The translations under genes and the position numbers were made by a program. Source: Anammoximicrobium sp964409865 (GTDB lineage: Bacteria; Planctomycetota; Planctomycetia; Pirellulales; Pirellulaceae). Taken from it: DNA of 64,000 bases. The first letter of the stretch is position 1. Each line of letters begins with the position of its first letter. The notes below the pieces were generated by a model. It was not told the DNA's origin, made no database searches, and worked only from the letters and a program-made list of their open reading frames with translations. Of this stretch, positions 1 to 9,178 are shown piece by piece. The DNA lies in the NCBI GenBank assembly GCA_964409865.1, contig CAYPGE010000005.1:1-64000 (forward strand). Reading direction: 5' to 3'.

Positions 1-1
1 C

Positions 2-1114
2 CCCCCCCGCCTCGCCGATTTTTTTGCCACGCGCACGTTTGCGGAAAGGACACAGAAGAACTACAATTTTCCGATTCCGCGCTGCGACTCGACGGGACCT
101 GGCGTCTTTGCCGAGGCCGTGCTACCCGTGAATGATGCTCTGACGATGAAGACAGGCGGGCGGCTTGATTGGGTATCTACGGATGCCCAACAATTCGTGG
201 CCAATACCGATTGGAACGGCGATGGTGCGCTCGATGACTTGGAACAATCACTCGGCGGCGAGTTCAGCCGGAACTTCAGCCTTTGGTCCGCGTTCTTGAC
301 GGCAGATTACGAACTTGATCCCAACTGGACTGCCGTAGCCGGGTTAGGTTGTGCGATGCGCCCGCCAACGCTCACGGAACTCTATGCGGCGGCACCGTTC
401 TTGGCCATTCTCCAGCAAGGATTCACCAAGGTCCTGGGCACCCCGGGCCTCGCTGCCGAGCGAATCTGGCAGATTGATGTGGGCTTGAATGCTGACTACG
501 ACCGTTTTCGGGGTTATGTCCGTGCCTTCCACGCTTGGATCGAGGACTACATCACCTATCAGACGTGGGGCTTCTTTCCCGGCCTCTACGATCCCGGATC
601 GCTCTTGGTACGGTTCATCAATACGGATCTGGCCACCCTCGTTGGCGGCGAGGCATACGGCGAGTATGACTGCAGCGACTGGCTGACGGGCTTTGGAACG
701 CTCACGGTTCTCGAGGGACGGGATCAAACTCGAGGTATTCGCGGTGTCTTTGATTATCCGCCGTTCTTTACCTTTAGTCCTGAGGAGCCTCTTCCCGGAA
801 TCGCGCCACTCGAATCCCGTCTCGGTCTTCGTGTGCATGACCCGGACGAACAGTGCCGTTGGGCGTTGGAGTTTTCCGCACGCATCGTGGACAACCAAGA
901 CCGCGTGGCTTCTTCTTTGTTCGAACAAGAGACTCCCGGATTCACCACCTTTGACCTGCGCGGCTACTGGCAGGCCACCGACTCGTTGCTGTTGATCGCC
1001 GGGGTCGAAAATCTGACGGACAAGCAGTACCGCGAGCATCTGGACCTGCGCACCGGGTACGGGGTCTACCAGCCGGGGCGCAGCTTCTACTTCGGCACCG
1101 AACTCCAGTACTGA
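2..1114 (+). CDS. TonB-dependent receptor, C-terminal part (5' end outside window)
   Basis: The frame is open back to the window edge, so the true start lies upstream; the first possible internal start is a GTG at 119. The visible 370 or so residues look like the C-terminal beta-barrel of an outer-membrane TonB-dependent receptor: alternating aromatic strands, a 'RPPTLTELY' stretch typical of the barrel of siderophore/vitamin/sugar receptors, the signature 'GVENLTDKQYREHLD' near the C-terminus, and a terminal aromatic residue (ends ELQY) as expected for outer-membrane sorting. The plug domain and TonB box are not in the window, so the substrate cannot be read. It ends 28 bp before a UROD-like gene on the same strand. 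TonB receptors import large ligands across the outer membrane using TonB/ExbBD energy. The class is well supported; the ligand is unknown. Confidence 0.85.
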   Translation, partial: PPRLADFFATRTFAERTQKNYNFPIPRCDSTGPGVFAEAVLPVNDALTMKTGGRLDWVSTDAQQFVANTDWNGDGALDDLEQSLGGEFSRNFSLWSAFLTADYELDPNWTAVAGLGCAMRPPTLTELYAAAPFLAILQQGFTKVLGTPGLAAERIWQIDVGLNADYDRFRGYVRAFHAWIEDYITYQTWGFFPGLYDPGSLLVRFINTDLATLVGGEAYGEYDCSDWLTGFGTLTVLEGRDQTRGIRGVFDYPPFFTFSPEEPLPGIAPLESRLGLRVHDPDEQCRWALEFSARIVDNQDRVASSLFEQETPGFTTFDLRGYWQATDSLLLIAGVENLTDKQYREHLDLRTGYGVYQPGRSFYFGTELQY

Positions 1115-1142
1115 TATCCGCCACCTCGGAAAGGCGGCCACG

Positions 1143-2258
1143 ATGACGCCACGCGAACGGGTCCGGACTGCGTTTGCTCACAGCACGCCTGATTTCACGC
1201 CGTGCGATTACTACGCCACGCCCGAAATCCACCAGGCGCTGCTGGTGCATTTCGGCTTGACCAACCTGCCGCCAACCGCAAGCCAGGGGTTCTCGCCGAT
1301 GGGCGGGCCGGGGGACAACGTGCTCCCGGAGCGGCTGGGGACCGACATCCGCTATGTCGCTCCGCCGTACGTCGGCCCGCCGCTGCCGGCGTTCGACGAT
1401 GGCTCGACCATGGACCTGTGGGGCATCCGAAAGCGGCCGATGCCGAATGAGTTCGGCGAATATGCCGAGCCCGTGAATTCGCCGTATGCCGGCTGGGAAA
1501 CCGTCGAGCAGGCGGCGGCGTTCCCCTGGCCCAATCCCGACTGGTTCGACTACGATGCCCTGAGAGCCATTTGCGCCCGCTATCCGGATCTGGCCCTTGC
1601 CGCCGGCAGCTTTGCCGTGCAGGATTTCATCAACGGCGTGGCATTCGGCCGCGGCGTCGAGCAGGTGCTGATCGACATCGCCGTGGAAGACCCCGTGTAT
1701 CTGTACATTGTCGAGCGGCGGCACCGGTTCTACCTGGAGTACGTCGAACGCGTCTTGCGGGCGGCGCGCGGGCGGATCGACCTGGTCCTGTGCGGCGATG
1801 ATTTTGGGACGCAGCGCGCCCCGCTGCTCTCGGCCGCCAAGTTCGACCGGCTGTTCGCGGCCAAGAAGAAGGAACTCTTCGACCTCGTACACTCCTTCGG
1901 CGCCAAGGTCACGCACCACTGCTGCGGCTCCAGCCGGGCCCTGATCCCCCAGTTTCTGGCCTGCGGGATGGACGCGCTGCAGACCATCCAGCGCCAGGCG
2001 GCCGGCATGGACCCCTACGACCTGAAACGCGAGTTCGGCGGCCGGCTGGTGCTGCACGGCGCCGTCGACGTGCAGGGCTGGCTGCAGCATTCCTCGGTCC
2101 CGCAAATCGAACAGGAAGTCGACCGCCTGATGGACGAGGTGGGACGCGGCGGCGGCTTTGTCCTGGGCCCCTGCCATCACGTCCAGCCCGATACACCGGT
2201 CGAAAACGTGCTCGCCGTCTACCGCACCGTGGCCCGCCGGCGCGGACGGTCGCTGTGA
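1143..2258 (+). CDS. Uroporphyrinogen decarboxylase (UROD)-superfamily protein
   Basis: A 371-aa protein of the UROD/corrinoid methyltransferase fold (PF01208 type). Visible marks are MTPRERV at the N-terminus, 'GDDFGTQ' at residues 218-224, 'HHCCGS' at 258-263 (metal- or substrate-binding His/Cys in methyltransferase members) and the C-terminal 'GGGFVLGPCHHVQPDTP'. It lacks the N-terminal Arg-rich motif of true haem-pathway HemE, so haem synthesis is unlikely. Family members of this kind are often methyltransferases (MtaA/CmuA-like) or uncharacterised; here the setting is sugar catabolism. It starts 28 bp after the TonB receptor and may share its transcript. A paralogue with the same motifs lies at 60043-61134. 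Confidence 0.8.
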   Translation: MTPRERVRTAFAHSTPDFTPCDYYATPEIHQALLVHFGLTNLPPTASQGFSPMGGPGDNVLPERLGTDIRYVAPPYVGPPLPAFDDGSTMDLWGIRKRPMPNEFGEYAEPVNSPYAGWETVEQAAAFPWPNPDWFDYDALRAICARYPDLALAAGSFAVQDFINGVAFGRGVEQVLIDIAVEDPVYLYIVERRHRFYLEYVERVLRAARGRIDLVLCGDDFGTQRAPLLSAAKFDRLFAAKKKELFDLVHSFGAKVTHHCCGSSRALIPQFLACGMDALQTIQRQAAGMDPYDLKREFGGRLVLHGAVDVQGWLQHSSVPQIEQEVDRLMDEVGRGGGFVLGPCHHVQPDTPVENVLAVYRTVARRRGRSL

Positions 2259-2285
2259 GAGTCTCGTTTTTCGCGGAGCGGAAAA

Positions 2286-2339
2286 CGTAGACGTCTCGCT
2301 CCGCGAGACGAAATCCGCTCGCGGAGCGAGCGGTCTACG
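2286..2339. repeat. Palindromic REP-like element (family 'CGTAG')
   Basis: An imperfect inverted repeat opening with CGTAGACG and closing with CGGTCTACG, with nested 'CTCGCTCCGCGAG' and 'CCGCTCGCGGAGCGAGCGG' palindromes. A close relative is at 29576-29630. It sits between the convergent UROD-like and SGNH hydrolase genes and could also act as a bidirectional stop for transcription. Confidence 0.7.
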
Positions 2340-2344
2340 GTCTT

Positions 2345-3472
2345 TCACGGGGCGATCAACAGCGACGACAGCACCTGCGCGTACACTCGATGACCAAAGT
2401 CGTTGGGGTGATTGACGCCGTTGCCGGTCAGGTCCCAGTCTTGCTTGTGCCGCAGCAGTTCCGCCCACATGCCGGTCAGGTCGGCCAAGGCGACGCCGGA
2501 GCCGCAGAGTTCTATCAGCGCGTCGCGGTATTGGGGGAAGCGTTCGTGCCGCAGGATCGTCCAGTTCTCGTTGCCCAGCATGGTGGCCACCAGGATGAAC
2601 TCGGCCTCCGGCAGTGCCTGGCGCACGGCGGCGATCATCGCCCGGATGTTCGCCTGGTACTGATCCGCAGGCCGCCCTGCGGCGTCGTTCATGCCGAATG
2701 CCAGGATCACCAGATCCGGCTTGGCCTCGATCACCTTGCCGATGTTCGCCAGTCCCCAAGCGGTGTCCGTGCCGCCGACGGCAAAGTTGTGCAGGGTGAC
2801 CTTGGCACCATAAACCGCCTGGAGATTCATCACGAGCAGGTCCTGGTACGGAGGTTGGAACGGAGCGACGTTGGCCCAACCGGAGGCATTGCAACCGGTC
2901 GAGATGCTGTCGCCCAACAGGGCGATCGTCAGGGGCTGCTTTTCTGACAGTCGCTTGACCGTGCGCGGCAACTGATCTCCGGCAAACGACGGCCTTGGTC
3001 CAGCCCAGCCGCCCTGGTGCGCATAGGTGACGACCGTTTGCAGGTCATGGTATTCATGGGTCGCGCCGAACAGGATTTCCCCGTTCCCGTCCCGATGCGT
3101 CAAGCGATGGCGTTGCGAACCGGCGGGCCGGCGCAGGTCCTGAGGCGTGCGGAACACAACCCTGGACCCTGCCGGCAGCGTGATCTCTCGCGTCCCCGGT
3201 TTCCATACGTAGTCTCGACTTTCCTGGTACGTGATCGCGCCGGAGGAAGCGGACACGGACAAGACTTGCGTGGGCTCGAACAGCAGCGAAGCTCTGGGCC
3301 GGCCGTCGGCCTTGTCCTGCACAAACAACACGCTCTCGCCCTCCATCGTCTGGGAGAGCCAGAACGGCCGCAGGCTCGCCGCGGAGCATTTCCACGGCTT
3401 GACCGCATCGGCGGCGGGAGCGGCCGCCGCAGGCAACAGCGCGGCGACCAAAACAAGCAATGCAGGTCTCAT
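2345..3472 (-). CDS. Secreted SGNH/GDSL hydrolase (esterase-like)
   Basis: 375 aa from the ATG at 3472, chosen over an upstream in-frame start because the reverse strand carries AGAGGA about 10 nt before it and the resulting N-terminus is a signal peptide (about residues 1-22, Ala-rich). The SGNH blocks are visible: GDSIS at 187-191 (Ser189 nucleophile), the conserved Gly pair near 233, GMND at 260-263 and a C-terminal NHPNDFGH with Asp358/His361 of the D-x-x-H pair. Residues 25-180 form an N-terminal beta-rich domain as in carbohydrate esterases of the CE2/CE3 or acetylhydrolase type. Likely role: exported deacetylation of sugars or glycans. It lies downstream of the large GH2 gene on the same strand, with a repeat-containing gap between them. 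Confidence 0.85.
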   Translation of the reverse strand: MRPALLVLVAALLPAAAAPAADAVKPWKCSAASLRPFWLSQTMEGESVLFVQDKADGRPRASLLFEPTQVLSVSASSGAITYQESRDYVWKPGTREITLPAGSRVVFRTPQDLRRPAGSQRHRLTHRDGNGEILFGATHEYHDLQTVVTYAHQGGWAGPRPSFAGDQLPRTVKRLSEKQPLTIALLGDSISTGCNASGWANVAPFQPPYQDLLVMNLQAVYGAKVTLHNFAVGGTDTAWGLANIGKVIEAKPDLVILAFGMNDAAGRPADQYQANIRAMIAAVRQALPEAEFILVATMLGNENWTILRHERFPQYRDALIELCGSGVALADLTGMWAELLRHKQDWDLTGNGVNHPNDFGHRVYAQVLSSLLIAP

Positions 3473-3558
3473 GGATCGTTGGTCCTCTCTTGGCAAAGGA
3501 AGTAGGCCGGAACTGCGCGGACTTGTTGCAACGCGGATCGAAACAAGTTCCCGATTCG

Positions 3559-3725
3559 TGCAGAGAAATCTGGAATCGCTGACAGAAAGATGAGGTGACA
3601 GAAAGATGAAGAAACGAAGAATTCGCATTCGCGAAGGGAATCCAGGACTTGTTCCCCTATCCGTCCCGTCATGTCATTTTTCTGTCACCCCATCTTTCTG
3701 TCAGCGTTGCTCCGCTTTTTCTGTA
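3559..3725. repeat. Miniature inverted-repeat element with 'GACAGAAAGATG' arms
   Basis: The left arm (about 3559-3610) contains CGCTGACAGAAAGATGAGG followed by TGACAGAAAGATGA; the right arm (about 3675-3725) is its imperfect reverse complement (27 of 28 over the core). Arms are about 50 bp and the core about 65 bp. No ORF is carried. It fills most of the gap between the GH2 and SGNH genes. Confidence 0.7.
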
Positions 3726-3803
3726 CTTATGACGATTTGGATCGAGGCTCGGGAAGTTGTTTCGGTCACGGTTGCTTCCGGCCTACCCAATGTTCGCTCG
3801 CAG

Positions 3804-6800
3804 CTATTCGGCCAGCGCGGCGGTCACGGCCAGCAACGCGGCGGTTCCGCGCGTGTTGTCGCCGGGCAGCACATCCAGCGAGCGGATCTCGATATCCGGC
3901 CGTGGGTTGTTCCACTGTTTGGCATACACGGCGGCATGGAATTCCGTATCCTCGTAGGGCTTGGTCCAGGCCAGCTGCGCTCCGGGCAGCGGCTGAGGCT
4001 GCTGGACGCGGTAGTCGTCGATATCAACTTCAGCCAGGATCGGCACGACTTCGTCCTGACCATCCGCATAGTGGACCACGTAGCGCACGATGTCAAACGG
4101 TTGTCCCTCCTTTTTCTCCCGTTCGTTGCGGCGCCGGTCGATGCGGGCGGTGTGCAGGAAGAACAACGCGTCCGCCTGGCGGTTCACCGCGATGCCCTTG
4201 ACCTCCTTCGGTAATTGACCGGGCACGCGGGGGCCCGCGAGCATGATGCAGGTCGGGACCGGCGAGGTGCGGAATTCGTAGATGTCGTAGTTCACGCCCG
4301 CCAGGTTCTGCAGGCCCACGGGCAAGTCCTTGAGCGTAAATCGGGCGTCGCCGAACCAGCCGCGGTCGGTGCGGTACTGGGTGGCGTGGGCGGAGATGTC
4401 GATGGGCGAGTACGCCAAGCGGGCCCCGGCGATCACCGTCTTGCCGCCGCCGAAGGGTGCGCCGAGGTTCCGCAGGATCGACGCCAGCACGCGGCGTTTC
4501 TTGACGGCGTTGATGGGGACTTCTTCCGCGTCTTTGAAGAGCAGGTTAGCCAGCACGGTGCCGCCGGCGCCGCGCGGGTACTCGACCAGGCCGCCGCTGT
4601 TGAGCAGCGGCCGCACGCGCTGGCGGAAATCGGCCGGCCGTCTGGCATAGAACGCGACGTTGTCACAGCCGATGATCTGAACGCCGTTCTGACGTTTCTC
4701 CGGGATGTCATCGAACTCGGCGTGGCGGATCGCGATCTGCTTCGCCGTGCGGGGCGGGTCGATGTCGAACGTGGCCGGTTCGCCGTCCGGAGGCACGTTG
4801 AAAGCGAGCCTGCCCGCCTCGTCGCCGCCGAAGATCAACTCCACGCGCCGCGTCGGGTTGTAGAACACGTTGCCGTCCCAAGTCCAGGCGGCCAGTTCCT
4901 GTGGCTTGGGCAGCGTCAGCCGGTAGGTGTTGTTTTCGGCCGGATGGTTCTGGATGTACTTCCAGCCGTCGGCGCTGACCATGCCGTTGACGAAGTTGTA
5001 CCAGGCGTCGCTGTCCCAGGTCCCAAACGGGGCCACGTCGTCGACATCGACCACGAAGCTGAACGTGTCCGAGGCCACAAAGTTGCCCGCCTGCCAGGAA
5101 AAGATCCGCTCGGAGGAATACAGGGCCACGTCGGCCAGCGACACGCCGGCCAGCAGTCGGTTGCGCGGCACGGCGATCGTCACCCGCTCGCGGCGGAAGG
5201 GCCGGAGCAGGTGCTCGAACCCCACGAGCCGGTTGAAGTCCGCCAGTCCCTCGGACGTCAGGCCGTGCAGCACGAGCCAGCCGCCGGCCTCGTGGTACGC
5301 CTGCACCTTGGCGGCATTGGCGGCCAACGTCTTGAGGTTGTCCGGCGTGGCCGAGATGACGGCGATCCGGCCCGCCGCCATGGCCGCCAGCGGATCGGCG
5401 GCCGGGGCGTACTGCAGGTTGATCGAATCCAGCACCTTGCCCAGCGCCGGCTCGACAGCCGCAGCCGTCTTGAGGAACTCCAGCTTATACGCGGCGCTGT
5501 AGTCCAGCGCATTGAGCAGCAGCGTCTGGGCGGTCGGGTTGTCCGCGAGCTTCTGGCCCACGGCCAACTGGCAGAGCGTGACCAAGCCGTCGTTGACCGG
5601 AATGGTCAGCAGCGCCGAGTTCAGCAGCGATTCGTTGCACTGCACCAGCGACCGGGCGCCGCGCTGCGGTTTGAGATACGCGTTCTTGTAGACCACCTCG
5701 CCCGGCTCCCACGTGAAGAAGTCCTTGTCCTGCAAGCCCTGCAGCAGCGGGTGCGACAGGTCCTCGGCGAACGCCGTGCGGCCGACGTTCGTCTGGAATT
5801 CGACTTCGGCCGGCCCCAGCCCCTGGTAGCGCAGCGGGTGGTCCTGCTCCAGCAGCAGCACTCGGCCGCCGCCCGCCGCGTACGCCGCGAACGCGGTGGA
5901 CGACGTGTCGCCAGGGGAAAGGGCGTCCTGACCGACCAGCCACACCTTGCCGGGAACGTCCGGCGGAGTCAGCCGCTCCAGCGGCGTGAAGGCGATGCCG
6001 TGCGACTTCAGAAACTCGCTGGCGGCGCGCTTCGGGTCATGGACGAACAGATCGCCTGCCTGCAGCCGAGCCACCGCTGGCGGCTTCGGGCGGCTCGGGC
6101 CGACGGGCAACACGGAGACCTCCTTGACCGCCCGGAACACCTCCGTGCCCGCTGCGGCCAGGGTCAGCGTCCACTGTCCTTCGAGCCGCCGGTCCGTGTC
6201 GGGGATCGGCAATTCCACGTCGTACTTCTCGTTCTCGCCGGGCGGAACCCGATGCGTCGTGGAGCGGGCGGCGATTTCGCGGCCGTCCAGCACCAGTCTC
6301 CAGGCGAACGTCAGCGGCTCGGCGAAACGCGTGTTGTTGAAGATCCCCACCGTACGTTTGGCCGGCTGACCTGAAGCAAACGTGTAATCCCACTGCCGCA
6401 CCAGCACGGCTCGCGGCGCCCATTCGTTGTACTGCGAGCCGTCGGCGTCGGAGGGCTGCTGGCAGAAGTCGCAGGCCGCGATCCCGAACCAGCGGTAGCC
6501 TTGCGAGATCACCTGCATGGCCTTGCCCACGGCCGGCCGGTTGCCGGCCTTGCCCAGGAACACCTGCTCGCCGCCGAAATAAGCGTACGCCGGGTTGATG
6601 CCCGCGGCGAACAGCTCCTCGCCGATGAACTTCGGCCGCTTCTCGTCCCACGTCCACTCGCGCTGGTCCGCGTTGGCTTCGTAGGCCAACTGCGGGTAGT
6701 TCCAGAACGGCTTGGTGCTGTAGTGGTCCCCGTGGACGGGCAGGGTCTGGGCCCGCGTCGCGCCGCCGCCGTCGATCATCATCGGCCGCGTCGGGTCCAC

Positions 6801-8828
6801 TCGCTGGATCGCCTCCCAGGCCCGCGTCAGCACCGGCTCCCACTTGTCCAGCGAACCGAGGTTGCGGGCATTGATGAAATTCAATTCGTTCTCGACCGAC
6901 CAGATCATGATGCTGGGATGGTTCCGCTCGCCCTTGATCCAGGCCGTCAGATGGTCGATCCAGTTGGCGCCGAGTTCCTCGAAGACGCCAGGCAGATAGC
7001 CGGCCGCTTCGCCGTCCAAGTAGCCCGTGCGGCGGATCAAGGCTCCGCCCCGGTCCATCACCGCGAGCACTTTCTCCGGCTCCTGGCCCAGCCACTTGTA
7101 CTGCCCGCCGTGCTGCGGCCACATGCGGCTGAAGCCGTAGTTGAACTTCGTATCCTTCAGCGACGCCAGATGCTCCTCCGGCGTGCGGCCCGGCACGCCG
7201 TGCTCGGTGAAGCCCTGCCACTTGACGCCGTTCAGCCGCAGGTGAATCCCGTCACACGTCCATTGGCGGAAGCCGAACAGCGTCTCTTGGACATCGACCG
7301 GCCGACCGTCCACCTGAACCGTGGTCCGCAGCCGATAGCAGTTCGGCTCGTCGGGCCACCACAGTTTTGGGTTCTCCCAGTCCAGGTCCGTCGCGAGCAT
7401 GGCCCGGCCGCTGCTCACGTCCACCGGTGCCGGCGTCCAACGCTTCTCCACGTCGCCCGTCTTGTCATTCACGGCTTCCAGCACCAGCGCGGCCTGTTTC
7501 ACCGCCGGCCGGTTGCTCTGCACCGCGACCTCGACGCCCAACTTCTTGCCGGCCACCGAGGGTTTGCAGAACACGTCCGCCGTGTAGGCCGGTCCGGCGG
7601 CGATCCACTGTGGCGTGCCGACGATCCCCATCAGCTTCTGGTTCCAGATCGGGTAGACCAGTTCCTGAAAGCCGTTGCTGAAGAATTGCAGCGGCAGGTT
7701 CCAGCGCCGGCGCAGCTTCAGCGGGTCCGCCGGGTCCCGCCGGTAGCCATACCAGCCGTCCTTGATCCCGACGCACAGTTCGTTCACACCCGGCCGTACT
7801 GCGCTGGTGATGTCGAATTGCAGGCGGGCCAACGGATTCTTGTCGAACCCGCAGTACTGGCCGTTCACGTAGATCGTCGTGTTCAGGTTGTTGGCCGGAA
7901 ACACGAGGATCATCGAGCGGCCAGCCAGCGAGTCCGGCACGTGGACGCGCGTGCGATACCAAAGCCGATGGGCAAAGATCAGGTCCTCGCGCCGGTTCTT
8001 GTCGCCCGGCACTTCGATCGCCGTCCACCGCGGCTCGGCAGGAAAGTCTCGGATCGGAGCAGCGACTTCACCGGGCACTTGTTCGTCGTGCCGGCAGATT
8101 TCCCAAAGTCCGTCGAGCGGCAGGCAAACCCGCGCCTCCGGCGTGGCGGCGTCGGGCAACTGGAACATCTGCTTCGCCGCCTGGCGGTCGCGGTCCGTCT
8201 GGTGCTCCTCGCCCGGCTTGTAGAACTGGTACGGATGGAACTCGGCGGCCGTCAGGCACACGCAGTCCAAGGCGAACAGGATCCGTTGCGGCTTGCCCTG
8301 GGCGTCTTTCGTCCTCGGCAGCCGGAAGGACAGCGTATGCCGGCCCGCGGCCAGCGTTTGCTCGCCCAGCTTGAGCCAAGCCACTTCGGTCCAGAAACTC
8401 AGTTCCATCAGATCGGTCGTCAGTTCCTCCGGCGACACCAATTTCCACTCCCCGTTGTCGATCCGCCAGTTGAACGGCGCACGGACGAACTCGTAGCCGA
8501 TCCGCGCCCAAATCTCGTACTCGCCCGCCGTCTTGGCGTCGAACGCGTAATCCACCAGCACCCCTTCCGCCGGCGCTTCCCGTTCCACCTGCCCGCCCTC
8601 GATCGCGACCTTCCACCAAGCTTGCCCCGAAAGAAACTCCGCCCGCCCCACGCCTTCCGGCTTGGGTTGGTAGTTCGCCCGCGCCGGCTGCTCGCCTTCC
8701 AGCCAGACGAATTCCGCGGCGGCAGCGTCGCAGCCCAGACTGAGTGTGGCCACTGCGGCAATCACATTAATCCAGCAACGGAGGGCACGGAGTGCAGACA
8801 GGGCAGAATTGAACCGGTTGTTGGTCAT
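3804..8828 (-). CDS. Very large secreted GH2-type glycoside hydrolase with extra GATase-like domains
   Basis: 1,674 aa with an N-terminal signal peptide (about 1-38). Order of parts: N-terminal carbohydrate-binding-like beta domain (about 40-190); GH2 jelly roll and Ig-like domains (about 230-540, including 'RLWYRTRVHVP' and 'TTIYVNGQYCG'); catalytic TIM barrel with 'HPSIMIWSVENEL' (Glu648 acid/base) and 'FIGEELF' (Glu737, likely nucleophile); then at least two Rossmann-like segments resembling the class I glutamine-amidotransferase/trimerisation domain of beta-galactosidases ('GKVWLVGQDALSPG', 'GGGRVLLLEQDHPL', later 'AGGWLVLHGLTSEG'); and a C-terminal discoidin-like beta region. Known family role: beta-galactosidase, glucuronidase or mannosidase activity on exported glycans. 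The length is well beyond the usual 600-1,100 aa. The start has only a distant GGAG. Substrate not readable. Confidence 0.85.
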   Translation of the reverse strand: MTNNRFNSALSALRALRCWINVIAAVATLSLGCDAAAAEFVWLEGEQPARANYQPKPEGVGRAEFLSGQAWWKVAIEGGQVEREAPAEGVLVDYAFDAKTAGEYEIWARIGYEFVRAPFNWRIDNGEWKLVSPEELTTDLMELSFWTEVAWLKLGEQTLAAGRHTLSFRLPRTKDAQGKPQRILFALDCVCLTAAEFHPYQFYKPGEEHQTDRDRQAAKQMFQLPDAATPEARVCLPLDGLWEICRHDEQVPGEVAAPIRDFPAEPRWTAIEVPGDKNRREDLIFAHRLWYRTRVHVPDSLAGRSMILVFPANNLNTTIYVNGQYCGFDKNPLARLQFDITSAVRPGVNELCVGIKDGWYGYRRDPADPLKLRRRWNLPLQFFSNGFQELVYPIWNQKLMGIVGTPQWIAAGPAYTADVFCKPSVAGKKLGVEVAVQSNRPAVKQAALVLEAVNDKTGDVEKRWTPAPVDVSSGRAMLATDLDWENPKLWWPDEPNCYRLRTTVQVDGRPVDVQETLFGFRQWTCDGIHLRLNGVKWQGFTEHGVPGRTPEEHLASLKDTKFNYGFSRMWPQHGGQYKWLGQEPEKVLAVMDRGGALIRRTGYLDGEAAGYLPGVFEELGANWIDHLTAWIKGERNHPSIMIWSVENELNFINARNLGSLDKWEPVLTRAWEAIQRVDPTRPMMIDGGGATRAQTLPVHGDHYSTKPFWNYPQLAYEANADQREWTWDEKRPKFIGEELFAAGINPAYAYFGGEQVFLGKAGNRPAVGKAMQVISQGYRWFGIAACDFCQQPSDADGSQYNEWAPRAVLVRQWDYTFASGQPAKRTVGIFNNTRFAEPLTFAWRLVLDGREIAARSTTHRVPPGENEKYDVELPIPDTDRRLEGQWTLTLAAAGTEVFRAVKEVSVLPVGPSRPKPPAVARLQAGDLFVHDPKRAASEFLKSHGIAFTPLERLTPPDVPGKVWLVGQDALSPGDTSSTAFAAYAAGGGRVLLLEQDHPLRYQGLGPAEVEFQTNVGRTAFAEDLSHPLLQGLQDKDFFTWEPGEVVYKNAYLKPQRGARSLVQCNESLLNSALLTIPVNDGLVTLCQLAVGQKLADNPTAQTLLLNALDYSAAYKLEFLKTAAAVEPALGKVLDSINLQYAPAADPLAAMAAGRIAVISATPDNLKTLAANAAKVQAYHEAGGWLVLHGLTSEGLADFNRLVGFEHLLRPFRRERVTIAVPRNRLLAGVSLADVALYSSERIFSWQAGNFVASDTFSFVVDVDDVAPFGTWDSDAWYNFVNGMVSADGWKYIQNHPAENNTYRLTLPKPQELAAWTWDGNVFYNPTRRVELIFGGDEAGRLAFNVPPDGEPATFDIDPPRTAKQIAIRHAEFDDIPEKRQNGVQIIGCDNVAFYARRPADFRQRVRPLLNSGGLVEYPRGAGGTVLANLLFKDAEEVPINAVKKRRVLASILRNLGAPFGGGKTVIAGARLAYSPIDISAHATQYRTDRGWFGDARFTLKDLPVGLQNLAGVNYDIYEFRTSPVPTCIMLAGPRVPGQLPKEVKGIAVNRQADALFFLHTARIDRRRNEREKKEGQPFDIVRYVVHYADGQDEVVPILAEVDIDDYRVQQPQPLPGAQLAWTKPYEDTEFHAAVYAKQWNNPRPDIEIRSLDVLPGDNTRGTAALLAVTAALAE

Positions 8829-9131
8829 AATTGGCGTGGCTCCAACGGCAGGAGGACGGCAGGGTACTGCGACGTGTCCAGTATAGCAGTCAGCGGTTTT
8901 CCGTTGTATTGGGCAGGCCGGCCGGAAAGAACTCCACGAGCCGACACGGTAGAGCGGGCATTAACGGCGCAACGGTGGAGATCGGGCAAGGGGGGCCCTT
9001 CGTCGCGCGGTACCGCCAGGAAAGTATGAGTGTACTGGACGAAGCGACTCGCGCACGCTGGCAATCCGACATCGGTTCAGCTACACTCTGAGACAGATGT
9101 TCGGACGCGATGCCGCAGATCTTTTCATCCC
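8829..9131. other. Intergenic, nothing recognised
   Basis: About 300 bp between the divergent GH2 and GIY-YIG genes. Short overlapping frames exist on both strands but none has a credible start or family resemblance. It must hold both divergent promoters; I cannot point to specific boxes. Confidence 0.4.
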
Positions 9132-9136
9132 AGGAG
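9132..9136 (+). promoter_or_regulatory. Shine-Dalgarno of the original GIY-YIG start
   Basis: AGGAG lies 9 nt before an ATG at 9146 that opens the GIY-YIG frame but meets TAG six codons later (9164-9166). It marks the ancestral start. Confidence 0.6.
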
Positions 9137-9178
9137 AATCCAGAGATGGCAGGCAAGTTCGTCTAGTGCGCAGGGCAA

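Noticed and set aside
1143..2258. Calling the UROD-like genes hemE
   Set aside because: The N-terminal substrate-Arg motif of HemE is missing, the His/Cys motif is that of other superfamily members, and there are no other haem genes nearby.
942..2894. 650-codon minus-strand frame
   Set aside because: Lies opposite the TonB receptor and UROD-like genes and across the SGNH gene in another frame; no family text.
4215..6374. 719-codon + strand frame and an 842-codon one at 6501-9029
   Set aside because: Antisense of the GH2 gene, whose catalytic motifs are clear; the antisense text has no domain resemblance.
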